Origin: Sphingobacterium sp.
GTDB lineage: Bacteria > Bacteroidota > Bacteroidia > Sphingobacteriales > Sphingobacteriaceae
DNA length: 64,000 nucleotides
Assembly: GCA_029239355.1 (NCBI GenBank)
Contig: JAQZAZ010000012.1
Coordinates: 1 to 64,000, forward strand
Direction: 5' to 3'
Below, in pieces: positions 56,195 through 64,000 of this stretch. The position numbers and the translations under genes were made by a program. The notes beneath the pieces are model-generated. The model had not been told where the DNA came from and ran no database searches. It worked only from the letters and a program-made list of their open reading frames with translations. Position 1 is the first letter of the stretch. Each line of letters starts with the position of its first letter.

Positions 56195-56272
56195 ATGACA
56201 GCTTTATTTATAGTAGCACTCATGGTTTTTGGATATATCTGTTATGTACTCCTCAAACCCGAAAAATTTTAG
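56195..56272 (+). CDS. kdpF: KdpF-like small subunit
   Basis: 25 residues: one transmembrane helix followed by LLKPEKF (full start MTALFIVALMVFGYICYVLL). The Tyr-Val-Leu-Leu-Lys-Pro-Glu-Lys-Phe ending is typical of KdpF peptides immediately upstream of kdpA, where KdpF stabilises the KdpABC complex. 134 bases separate it from kdpA. Confidence 0.8.
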   Translation: MTALFIVALMVFGYICYVLLKPEKF

Positions 56273-56406
56273 CAGTACTAAAAATACCTTAAAATTCAGT
56301 TTACTCCAAGGTTCTTCTCGCAGCGCGACAGACTCTGGCGGGTAAAAGAAAACTACTGAATAAGGTAGACAGTAAAAATCTTTCAAACAACAATTACACA
56401 ACTGAA

Positions 56407-58095
56407 ATGAATACAGAAATTTTTGGAATCGTTGCAATGTTTATGATCACATTGCTGTTGGGAATTCCACTTGGCAGGTACATCGCCAAAGTATATGCGA
56501 GCGAGAAAACAGGACTTGATCCTGTTTTTCAACCCTTGGAACGTTTGTTTTATAGAATTAGTGGTATAGATCCGACTGTACAGATGACCTGGAAGCAACA
56601 TTTGGTCGCTCTTTTGACTATAAATTTTGTTTGGTTTCTATTGAGTATGCTCGTATTGATGAATATGGGGCATTTACCCTTGAATCCCGATGGTAACCCA
56701 AGTATGTCAGCTGACCTTGCTTTCAATACGTCAATATCTTTTCTGGTCAACTGTAACCTCCAGCACTATTCAGGTGAAACCGGAGTGAGTTATTTCGGTC
56801 AGATCTGGCTGATGTTTCTTCAGTTTGTTACGGCCGGTATTGGAATGGCAGCAGCGGTAGTCATTTTTAAGGCATTTAGCGATAAAACCACAACGCAATT
56901 GGGTAACTTTTATGAGTTTTTCCTCAAGTCATGCACGCGGATATTACTTCCCATTTGTCTGCTGATCGCAGCAATCTTCGTCTTTCAGGGGATGCCAATG
57001 ACGATGGAGGGGAAGGATACCATGATCAATATGCAGGGGGACACTGTGCAGGTGAGCAGGGGACCTGTCGCGGCGTTTGTTCCTATTAAACACCTTGGCA
57101 CAAACGGTGGTGGATTTTTTGGCGCAAATAGTGCACATCCATTGGAAAACCCAAATTATTTGACCAACATGGTAGAAATGGTCGCTCAGTTTCTTATTCC
57201 TATGGCCATGATTTTTGCATTTGGTTTCTTTATCCGTAAACGCAAGTTCGCATGGATGATGTTCGCGGTAATGACAATAGGTTTCTTGATCCTGACAATT
57301 CCAAATATCAGGATGGAAGCAGCGGGAAATCCGGCTTTAACACAGATGGGGATAGATACTTCCCTCGGTGCGATGGAGGGTAAAGAAGTCCGCATTGGCG
57401 CTGTAGCGTCTGGTTTCTGGAGCATAGTAACAACGATGATTTCGACAGGCTCAGTGAATTCCATGCATGATAGCTACATGCCATTGTCCGGTATGAACGA
57501 ACTTATTGCGATGATGGTTAATGCATTTTATGGTGGCGTTGGAGCGGGAATACTCAATTTCTTTATTTTTATCATATTGGCGGTATTCATCAGTGGATTA
57601 ATGGTCGGCCGTACCCCAGAATTCATGGGTAAAAAAGTTGAAGCCCGGGAGATGAAAATAGCCATGATTGTGGCACTGGCGCACCCTTTTCTTATTCTCG
57701 TCGGTACAGCACTGGCCACCGCCTTTCCGGCACAGGGAGCGTCTACATTAAATAATCCTGGATTTCACGGTTTTAGCGAAATATTGTATGAATATACCTC
57801 TTCGGCGGCAAATAATGGAAGTGGCTTCGAAGGGTTGGGAGATAATACCCTATGGTGGAATATTTCCACAGGTATCGTGTTATTGCTCGGGCGATTTATA
57901 CCCATTATCGGCCCCGTGGCGATCGCAGGACTTTTGGCTGAGAAGAAATTTATTCCAGAGGGCGAAGGTACACTGAAGACGGACACGAGTACATTCGGAA
58001 TGATGGTATTTGCGGTGATTGTCATCATAGCAGCACTATCCTTCTTCCCGGCATTGGCGTTAGGGCCGATCGCTGAATATTTTTCCATGCAATAA
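56407..58095 (+). CDS. kdpA: Potassium-transporting ATPase, channel subunit KdpA
   Basis: 562 residues with about ten membrane segments and four SKT-type pore repeats. The selectivity-filter-type sequence NGGGFFGANSAHPLENP (third repeat) is clear. KdpA binds K+ with high affinity and hands it to KdpB. The length matches E. coli KdpA. It is followed by kdpB after 22 bases. Confidence 0.97.
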   Translation: MNTEIFGIVAMFMITLLLGIPLGRYIAKVYASEKTGLDPVFQPLERLFYRISGIDPTVQMTWKQHLVALLTINFVWFLLSMLVLMNMGHLPLNPDGNPSMSADLAFNTSISFLVNCNLQHYSGETGVSYFGQIWLMFLQFVTAGIGMAAAVVIFKAFSDKTTTQLGNFYEFFLKSCTRILLPICLLIAAIFVFQGMPMTMEGKDTMINMQGDTVQVSRGPVAAFVPIKHLGTNGGGFFGANSAHPLENPNYLTNMVEMVAQFLIPMAMIFAFGFFIRKRKFAWMMFAVMTIGFLILTIPNIRMEAAGNPALTQMGIDTSLGAMEGKEVRIGAVASGFWSIVTTMISTGSVNSMHDSYMPLSGMNELIAMMVNAFYGGVGAGILNFFIFIILAVFISGLMVGRTPEFMGKKVEAREMKIAMIVALAHPFLILVGTALATAFPAQGASTLNNPGFHGFSEILYEYTSSAANNGSGFEGLGDNTLWWNISTGIVLLLGRFIPIIGPVAIAGLLAEKKFIPEGEGTLKTDTSTFGMMVFAVIVIIAALSFFPALALGPIAEYFSMQ

Positions 58096-58117
58096 TTAAA
58101 ATAATAAAATTTTAGAA

Positions 58118-60127
58118 ATGAACAATCAACAAACATTGTTTCAGAAAGAACTTGTACAACAAGCATTAAAACAATCTTTTGTGAAACTAAATCCGAAGGT
58201 AATGTTCCGCAATCCAGTGATGTTCACGGTTGAAATCGGAACGCTGATTATGGCCGCAGTTTGTGTTTGGATAATGACCGGGGAAACCTCGCAGGGCGCC
58301 CTTGGGTACAATTTCACTGTCTTTGTCATTCTGTTCTTTACCTTGCTTTTTGGGAATTTTGCAGAAGCGATAGCCGAAGCCCGCGGAAAAGCACAGGCGG
58401 ATAGTCTTCGCAAAACCCGTGAAGAGACACCAGCTAAACTACAGGATGGTCGGATAGTTTCCTCTGCAGCGTTAAAAAAGAATGATGTCTTTGTGTGTGA
58501 GGCAGGAGATATCATACCACTTGATGGCGAAATTATAGAAGGATTGGCGACGATAGACGAAAGTGCCATCACCGGGGAATCTGCTCCTGTCATCCGTGAA
58601 GCCGGTGGCGACAAAAGTTCTGTTACCGGAGGTACGAAGGTATTATCCGACAGAATTGTCGTGCAGGTTACGACTGAACCGGGCGAAAGCTTCCTGGATA
58701 AGATGATCGCTTTGGTTGAAGGTGCCAGTCGCCAGAAAACCCCGAATGAAATTGCGTTGACGATACTTTTAGCAGGGTTCACACTTGTTTTCATTATCGT
58801 GACTGTTACCCTAAAGCCCTTTGCTGACTATGCCAATGTAGGTATCACGATCGCTTCTTTTATATCACTTTTTGTGTGTTTGATACCAACGACTATTGGA
58901 GGGCTATTGTCTGCTATTGGTATCGCTGGAATGGATAGGGCATTGCGTGCGAATGTCATCACAAAAAGCGGTAAGGCCGTCGAAACGGCAGGCGATATTG
59001 ATGTATTGCTTCTTGACAAAACGGGAACGATTACGATAGGAAACCGGAAGGCGACCAATTTTTATCCTGCAGATACGGTTGAAATGGAAAGTTTGGTGCG
59101 TGCCGCCGTTTTAAGTTCCATGTCTGACGAAACTCCGGAAGGAAAATCCATTGTCGAATTGGCGGCAGTAAAACCTGCAAGTTACGGCGTTCAGGAACCT
59201 GTATTTATCAAGTTCACCGCCGAAACACGCAGCTCTGGGATAGACTTTGACGGTACACGTATCCGCAAGGGAGCGACAGATGCGATACGCAATATCGTGA
59301 CCAAAGCGGGGAATTCGTTTCCCATTGAGACAGACGAACGGGTGAAGACCATCTCGCAAAATGGGGGCACACCATTGGTCGTGGCCGAGAATGAACATGT
59401 GCTTGGTGTGATCGAATTACAGGATGTGATTAAACCTGGTATTCAGGAGCGTTTTGAAAGACTGCGCAAAATGGGGATTAAGACCGTGATGGTAACCGGC
59501 GATAACCCGCTGACTGCAAAATATATCGCTGACAAAGCGGGTGTGGATGACTTTATTGCCGAAGCCAAGCCCGAAGATAAAATGAATTATATCAAGAAGG
59601 AGCAGGCCGATGGACGATTGGTTGCCATGATGGGGGATGGTACCAATGATGCTCCAGCTCTTGCACAGGCAGATGTAGGTGTAGCGATGAATAGTGGTAC
59701 CCAAGCCGCCAAAGAAGCGGGCAACATGGTGGACCTGGACAATGACCCTACGAAATTGATTGAAGTAGTGGAAATCGGGAAACAATTATTGATGACCCGT
59801 GGTACGCTGACCACTTTCAGTATTGCCAACGATGTCGCCAAATACTTTGCCATTATCCCAGCGTTGTTTATCACGGCAATTCCCGCACTACAAGGATTAA
59901 ATATTATGCATTTGAATAGCCCTCAGAGCGCTATTCTCTCGGCAGTGATTTTCAATGCGATCATTATCCCTTTATTGATTCCATTGGCATTGAAAGGCGT
60001 CGCCTATAAACCTATTGGTGCAAGTGCGCTGTTGCGCAGAAATTTACTTGTATTTGGGGTGGGGGGCATCCTCGTACCTTTTATCGGAATTAAAGGGATC
60101 GATCTATTGATCTCCCTATTTATCTAA
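58118..60127 (+). CDS. kdpB: Potassium-transporting ATPase, ATP-binding subunit KdpB
   Basis: 669 residues, a P-type ATPase. Phosphorylation site Asp300 in [10 protein letters not shown], actuator motif TGES (152-155, whose Ser is the inhibitory phosphorylation site in E. coli KdpB), and [10 protein letters not shown] in the P domain are all present. It energises K+ uptake by KdpA. kdpC follows 21 bases later. Confidence 0.97.
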   Translation: MNNQQTLFQKELVQQALKQSFVKLNPKVMFRNPVMFTVEIGTLIMAAVCVWIMTGETSQGALGYNFTVFVILFFTLLFGNFAEAIAEARGKAQADSLRKTREETPAKLQDGRIVSSAALKKNDVFVCEAGDIIPLDGEIIEGLATIDESAITGESAPVIREAGGDKSSVTGGTKVLSDRIVVQVTTEPGESFLDKMIALVEGASRQKTPNEIALTILLAGFTLVFIIVTVTLKPFADYANVGITIASFISLFVCLIPTTIGGLLSAIGIAGMDRALRANVITKSGKAVETAGDIDVLLLDKTGTITIGNRKATNFYPADTVEMESLVRAAVLSSMSDETPEGKSIVELAAVKPASYGVQEPVFIKFTAETRSSGIDFDGTRIRKGATDAIRNIVTKAGNSFPIETDERVKTISQNGGTPLVVAENEHVLGVIELQDVIKPGIQERFERLRKMGIKTVMVTGDNPLTAKYIADKAGVDDFIAEAKPEDKMNYIKKEQADGRLVAMMGDGTNDAPALAQADVGVAMNSGTQAAKEAGNMVDLDNDPTKLIEVVEIGKQLLMTRGTLTTFSIANDVAKYFAIIPALFITAIPALQGLNIMHLNSPQSAILSAVIFNAIIIPLLIPLALKGVAYKPIGASALLRRNLLVFGVGGILVPFIGIKGIDLLISLFI

Positions 60128-60148
60128 AATATCATTTATAAAATTAAC

Positions 60149-60715
60149 ATGAAAACACATATCTATCCCGCTATCAAGATCACAATGGTGCTTTTGGTAC
60201 TGCTTGCTGTCATCTATCCAGCTGTTGTCTGGGCGATCGCACAACTGACACCCAATCACGGAAAGGGAGCGGTTATAAGCTATCATGATCAGAAATATTA
60301 TAAAAATATCGGTCAGTCTTTTACAGATGAAACCTATTTCTGGTCGCGGCCATCAGCTGTAGCGTACAATGCTGCCGGATCGGGAGGGAGCAACAAAGGT
60401 CCTTCCAATCCGGAATATCTGAAAGAAGTAAAAGCCCGTATTGATACATTTTTAAGGGATAATCCAGGAGTGTCAAGAGGGCAGGTGCCTGTAGATCTTG
60501 TCACAGCAAGCGGTAGTGGACTGGACCCCGATATATCCGTAGCAGCAGCCAAAATACAGGTTGCACGTATTGCCAAAGCAAGGGCGATAGATACAAATAG
60601 TTTACAGTCACTAGTGGATGCACATGTGCAAAAACCAATTGCGGGTATGTTTGGACCTGAAAAAATAAATGTACTTGAACTGAATATTGCCTTGGATCAG
60701 ATGACTGAAAAATAA
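60149..60715 (+). CDS. kdpC: Potassium-transporting ATPase subunit KdpC
   Basis: 188 residues: one N-terminal transmembrane helix (KITMVLLVLLAVIYPAVVWA) and a periplasmic domain with WSRPSAVAYNAAGSGGSNKGPSNP and the late block ASGSGLDPDISVAAAKIQ, both hallmarks of KdpC. It stabilises and assists the KdpAB complex. The porin gene follows. Confidence 0.96.
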   Translation: MKTHIYPAIKITMVLLVLLAVIYPAVVWAIAQLTPNHGKGAVISYHDQKYYKNIGQSFTDETYFWSRPSAVAYNAAGSGGSNKGPSNPEYLKEVKARIDTFLRDNPGVSRGQVPVDLVTASGSGLDPDISVAAAKIQVARIAKARAIDTNSLQSLVDAHVQKPIAGMFGPEKINVLELNIALDQMTEK

Positions 60716-60770
60716 ATGTCGACGCCTGACGATACGAACACAATAAATGACGATCAGATAATTAAAATAG

Positions 60771-61859
60771 ATGAAAAAATTAGCCTTGTTGGCCTGCCTC
60801 GTGCTAGGGTCAACGATTTCCATATTTGCACAGGAAGATACAATTCAGAATAAGACAGTTTCCGTTAGTGGATATGTTGAAGCCTATTATATGCGGGATT
60901 TCAACAATCCCATTGCCAACACACGTCCTGCTTTCGTGTACAGTCACAACAGAAATAATGAAGTGAATATTAATATGGCATTGCTAAAAGCAACTTATGG
61001 CACTGAAAATACACGTGCGACTGTTGCTTTGGCGACAGGTACTTACATGAATGCCAACTACGCTGCTGAGCCAGGTGTATTGAAAAACATCTATGAGGCC
61101 AATGCCGGTGTGCGTATTTCAAAGAGACACAACTTATGGATCGATGCTGGTATTTTTTCCTCTCATTTGGGGTTCGAGAGTGCCATCGGAAAAGACAATT
61201 GGACATTGACCAGGAGCCTTTTCGCTGATAACTCGCCATATTTTGAAACTGGTGCAAAAGTATCATACACATCCGCGTCGGGAAAATTATTCCTTAGTGG
61301 GCTTGTACTCAACGGATGGCAACGTATACAGCGGGTTGATGGCAATAGCTTGCCTGCCTTTGGACATCAGCTTGTCTATAAGCCAACCGAAAATTTAACG
61401 ATCAACAGCGGGTCTTTTATCGGCAGTGATAAAGCCGATAGCGTCAGGCAGATGCGCTATTTCCATAACCTATATGTCATTTACCAGTTAAATACAGCGT
61501 TTGGCGTTACAGCTGGTTTTGACATAGGAGCCGAGCAAAAAGAAAAAGGAAGCAGTAGCTATAATATGTGGTATACGCCGGTGTTGATTGCGCGTTATAT
61601 AGGCTCTGATAAATTTAGTCTTGCCGTTAGAGGCGAATATTATCAGGACAAGAAAGGAGTCATTATTTCAACCGAAGCCAAAAATGGTTTCCAGACATTT
61701 GGCTATTCAATCAATGCTGATTATGCAATCCTCCCAAATGTACTTTGGCGGACGGAATTACGCAATCTGTCAAATAAGGAAGCTATTTTCCTCGACCGAA
61801 AAAATAATCTGGTAAAAAATAGCACAACTGCCGTGATGGCGCTAGCTGTTAGTTTCTAA
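60771..61859 (+). CDS. Porin-like beta-barrel protein of the kdp cluster
   Basis: 362 residues with a signal peptide (LALLACLVLGSTISIFAQ) and repeated amphipathic beta-strands ending in a terminal Phe, as in outer-membrane porins of the BBP2/OmpL-like family. It lies between kdpC and the KdpD sensor gene, a position common in Bacteroidota, which suggests it lets K+ or an osmolyte through the outer membrane. Selectivity unknown. Confidence 0.85.
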   Translation: MKKLALLACLVLGSTISIFAQEDTIQNKTVSVSGYVEAYYMRDFNNPIANTRPAFVYSHNRNNEVNINMALLKATYGTENTRATVALATGTYMNANYAAEPGVLKNIYEANAGVRISKRHNLWIDAGIFSSHLGFESAIGKDNWTLTRSLFADNSPYFETGAKVSYTSASGKLFLSGLVLNGWQRIQRVDGNSLPAFGHQLVYKPTENLTINSGSFIGSDKADSVRQMRYFHNLYVIYQLNTAFGVTAGFDIGAEQKEKGSSSYNMWYTPVLIARYIGSDKFSLAVRGEYYQDKKGVIISTEAKNGFQTFGYSINADYAILPNVLWRTELRNLSNKEAIFLDRKNNLVKNSTTAVMALAVSF

Positions 61860-61870
61860 TTAAAAACAAA

Positions 61871-61902
61871 CCTTGCTGTTGTACGTTGATTCAACAGCAG
61901 GG
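61871..61902 (+). promoter_or_regulatory. Hairpin between porin and KdpD sensor genes
   Basis: CCTTGCTGTTG pairs with CAACAGCAGGG (11 bp including one wobble) around a 10-base loop. No T tract follows. It could be an attenuator, an mRNA-processing site or a partial terminator setting sensor gene expression below pump expression. Confidence 0.5.
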
Positions 61903-61910
61903 TGAGCGAA

Positions 61911-63044
61911 ATGATAGGTAAAATGGAAGAAAGAAAAAGCGCGGAACATTTTCTGGATCTGATCAAGAAATCAAGAAGGGGTAGATTCAAGCTCTATATT
62001 GGTATGAGTGCCGGTGTCGGGAAAACCTATCGTATGCTGCAAGATGCACATAACCTACTGCATAGCGGAATTGATGTAAGGATTGGTTACATCGAAACAC
62101 ATAATCGCAAAGAGACGCACGAGCTGCTTGAAGGGATTCCTTTCATTGCAAGGCGTAAGCTTTTCTACAAGGGAAAACAATTGGAGGAACTGGATGTAAA
62201 CGCCGTGCTGAACATTCACCCCGAAGTAGTAATCATTGACGAATTGGCACATACAAATATCGAAGGAAGTAAAAATACGAAACGTTGGCAGGATGTTCTG
62301 GAGATTCTTGATGCGGGTATAAATGTGATTAGTGCGCTCAATATTCAACATATTGAAAGCCTAAATGAGGGAGTAAAGGCAATTACAGGAGTGGAAGTGA
62401 AAGAACGCGTACCCGATAGCGTGGTGGATTCGGCTGATGAAGTTGTCAATATAGACCTTACTGCGGAAGAGCTTATTACCCGTTTAAGAGATGGTAAGAT
62501 CTACGAGTCATCAAAAATTCAGGCCGCGTTACAGAATTTCTTTAAGAGTGAGCATATTCTCCAGTTACGGGAAATGGCTTTAAAGGAAGTGGCTTCACAG
62601 GTACAGCGCAAAGTAGAAATAGAAGTTCAACCGCAGCGTTGGACACGCAAAGAACGTTTCCTGGCGTGTATCAGCTCCAATGAAGTGAAGGCCAAGAATG
62701 TCATCCGAAAGACTGCCCGTCTGGCTGGTTATTATAACAGTAGCTGGTTGGTATTATATGTTCAGATGCCTGCAGAACGTGGGGATAGGATTGCCCTGAA
62801 CAAGCAGCGTCATTTGATCAATAATTTTAAATTGGCGACAGAACTGGGCGGAGAAATAGTTAAAATCGAAGCACGCAGTGTAGCAAAAGAAATATTAGCC
62901 TTGTGTGAGCAGCGCCATATTACCACCGTATGTATTGGCAAACCTAGATTGTCTCTGTTCAGAATTTTACTGTCAACTGATACTTTCCGTAGACTATTGG
63001 CACAATTGTCAAAGAAAGATATTGACCTTATTATATTGTCGTAA
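61911..63044 (+). CDS. kdpD: KdpD-type sensor protein lacking the kinase domain
   Basis: About 377 residues: the KdpD N-terminal domain with P-loop GMSAGVGKT and DELAHTN, then a Usp-like domain (from about residue 245). The four-helix membrane segment and histidine kinase of E. coli KdpD are missing; a separate kinase gene follows. A GTG at 61902 overlaps the hairpin, so the ATG at 61911 (or 61923) is preferred. It probably senses K+ or ATP and works with the kinase encoded next. Confidence 0.9.
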   Translation: MIGKMEERKSAEHFLDLIKKSRRGRFKLYIGMSAGVGKTYRMLQDAHNLLHSGIDVRIGYIETHNRKETHELLEGIPFIARRKLFYKGKQLEELDVNAVLNIHPEVVIIDELAHTNIEGSKNTKRWQDVLEILDAGINVISALNIQHIESLNEGVKAITGVEVKERVPDSVVDSADEVVNIDLTAEELITRLRDGKIYESSKIQAALQNFFKSEHILQLREMALKEVASQVQRKVEIEVQPQRWTRKERFLACISSNEVKAKNVIRKTARLAGYYNSSWLVLYVQMPAERGDRIALNKQRHLINNFKLATELGGEIVKIEARSVAKEILALCEQRHITTVCIGKPRLSLFRILLSTDTFRRLLAQLSKKDIDLIILS

Positions 63045-63094
63045 AACAGTGATATATTGCACGTATGTTATAGGGATAAGTTAACTGACAAAAA

Positions 63095-64000
63095 ATGAAA
63101 ATAAAAACGAAACTTACTTTTGGGGTAGGCTCCCTGTTTCTTATGATCTTCCTGCTTGCCGCATTAAGCGGTTGGTATGTGTATAAGCTAAAGAAAGATA
63201 CCGGAAATATATTGACAGCAAATTATAATACACTGCGTTACGCGAAGAATATGTTGCTGGCACTTGAGGATATGCCCACAAAACACGCTGCTTTTTCTAG
63301 TTTTGAAAACAATCTTAACCAACAACGGAAAAATGTAACCGAACCTGGAGAACAACAGACCACTGACGTAATTGCCAAGCATTTTAAACAGCTAAAAAGT
63401 AATCCCCAGGATGGGGGCGGCATTTCGGCCATAAGGAGGGAAATCACGCTGCTAATGCAGCAAAATATGACGGCAATTGCAGATAAAAGCCTAGTAGCTG
63501 ATCGTACTGCCGAACAGGCGATCTTAGTCATTTCCTTTGCTGGGGCACTTTGTTTTATTATAGCATTTATATTACTTGTCAATTTGCCATCGAATATTGC
63601 GGATCCAATTGCCAAACTGACCGGAAGTATTCGACAGATTGCTGGTCAGAATTATAAAGAACGTTTGCATTTGCAAAATACAGGAGAGTTTTCGGAATTG
63701 GCTAAGTCTTTCAATACGATGGCGGAGAAACTTGAAGAGTATTCAGAAAGTAAGCTGGATAAAATCTTAAAAGAGAAAAAGCGTATTGAGGCCTTGGTTG
63801 ATAATATGCATGACCCTGTCATTGGACTTGACGAATATGGACAGATTATTTTCGCCAACGAAGAAGCGATCCACATTACAACCCTGAAAAAGGAGCAGCT
63901 GATTGGACGATCTGCAGGGATAGTTTCCAATGAAAATGATCTGATAAAGGATATTTTTAAAGATCTTGCTCTTGCACCGGATCACCGGGAAAAGAGCCCT
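63095..64000 (+). CDS. HAMP/PAS sensor histidine kinase (incomplete at window end)
   Basis: 302 codons are visible; the frame is open at the end of the window. An N-terminal membrane helix (about 8-30), a short periplasmic domain, a second helix (about 142-163), a HAMP domain (about 164-218: DPIAKLTGSIRQIAGQN) and the start of a PAS domain (around 232: ALVDNMHDPVIGLDEYGQII) appear in order. The kinase core lies beyond the window. It sits 50 bases after the KdpD-type gene and is probably its catalytic partner. Confidence 0.87.
   Translation, partial: MKIKTKLTFGVGSLFLMIFLLAALSGWYVYKLKKDTGNILTANYNTLRYAKNMLLALEDMPTKHAAFSSFENNLNQQRKNVTEPGEQQTTDVIAKHFKQLKSNPQDGGGISAIRREITLLMQQNMTAIADKSLVADRTAEQAILVISFAGALCFIIAFILLVNLPSNIADPIAKLTGSIRQIAGQNYKERLHLQNTGEFSELAKSFNTMAEKLEEYSESKLDKILKEKKRIEALVDNMHDPVIGLDEYGQIIFANEEAIHITTLKKEQLIGRSAGIVSNENDLIKDIFKDLALAPDHREKSP

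Overview
The window looks like a chromosomal segment of a Bacteroidota bacterium, most likely Sphingobacteriaceae (Sphingobacterium or a close relative). This rests on: moderate-to-low GC; genes without Shine-Dalgarno sequences; several promoters with the Bacteroidota -7 element TAnnTTTG and an upstream TTG; many lipoproteins with an N-terminal lipobox; an AcrB-type pump repertoire with NodT outer-membrane partners; and a Bacteroidota-style kdp cluster with a split KdpD. I see no rRNA, tRNA, CRISPR array, insertion sequence or phage gene.

Layout. 1-3.7 kb: clpX (5' end only) and clpP, an HsdR-N-type nuclease-fold protein divergent from holA, and two unassigned proteins. 3.8-4.8 kb: a VOC protein and a DoxX-like membrane protein behind a promoter overlaid by four regularly spaced half-sites. 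4.98-9.8 kb: an autoregulated tetR-tolC-emrA-emrB-like efflux operon. 9.9-15.8 kb: a possible lipid or glycolipid region (sterol-desaturase-type hydroxylase, two GT4 glycosyltransferases around an LPG-synthase-type membrane protein, a membrane-anchored EEP phosphodiesterase). 15.8-23.4 kb: a YbiT-like ABC-F protein with a degenerate second ATP site, secreted and membrane unknowns, nhaA, a DEAD-box helicase, a VOC protein and an EamA transporter.

23.7-39.6 kb is dominated by two complete RND efflux operons on the minus strand. The first lies just downstream of a LytS/LytTR-type two-component system, with a 21-bp-period direct repeat in front of its adaptor gene. The second is headed by a TetR gene and carries three copies of a TTAACACTGTTAA-like palindrome. 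A GHKL ATPase of unknown role sits behind it. 41-55 kb is a mixed housekeeping and accessory region: DinB-like protein, a kinase-like/Omp85 barrel fusion, LuxR regulator, DUF1349, methyltransferase, TrxR-like flavoprotein, a divergent HxlR/nitroreductase pair, Crp/Fnr, SugE/Gdx-type SMR, S41 peptidase and DUF1080 lipoprotein.

55.5-64 kb is a potassium-uptake cluster: two unannotated membrane microproteins, a DUF7674-like protein, kdpF, kdpA, kdpB, kdpC, a porin, a KdpD sensor half lacking the kinase, and a separate HAMP/PAS histidine kinase that runs off the end of the window. Together the genes describe a cell well equipped for drug and ion export, envelope remodelling and potassium scavenging. 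The most interesting non-genic signals are the operator arrays in front of the efflux and VOC operons and the microproteins in the kdp cluster.
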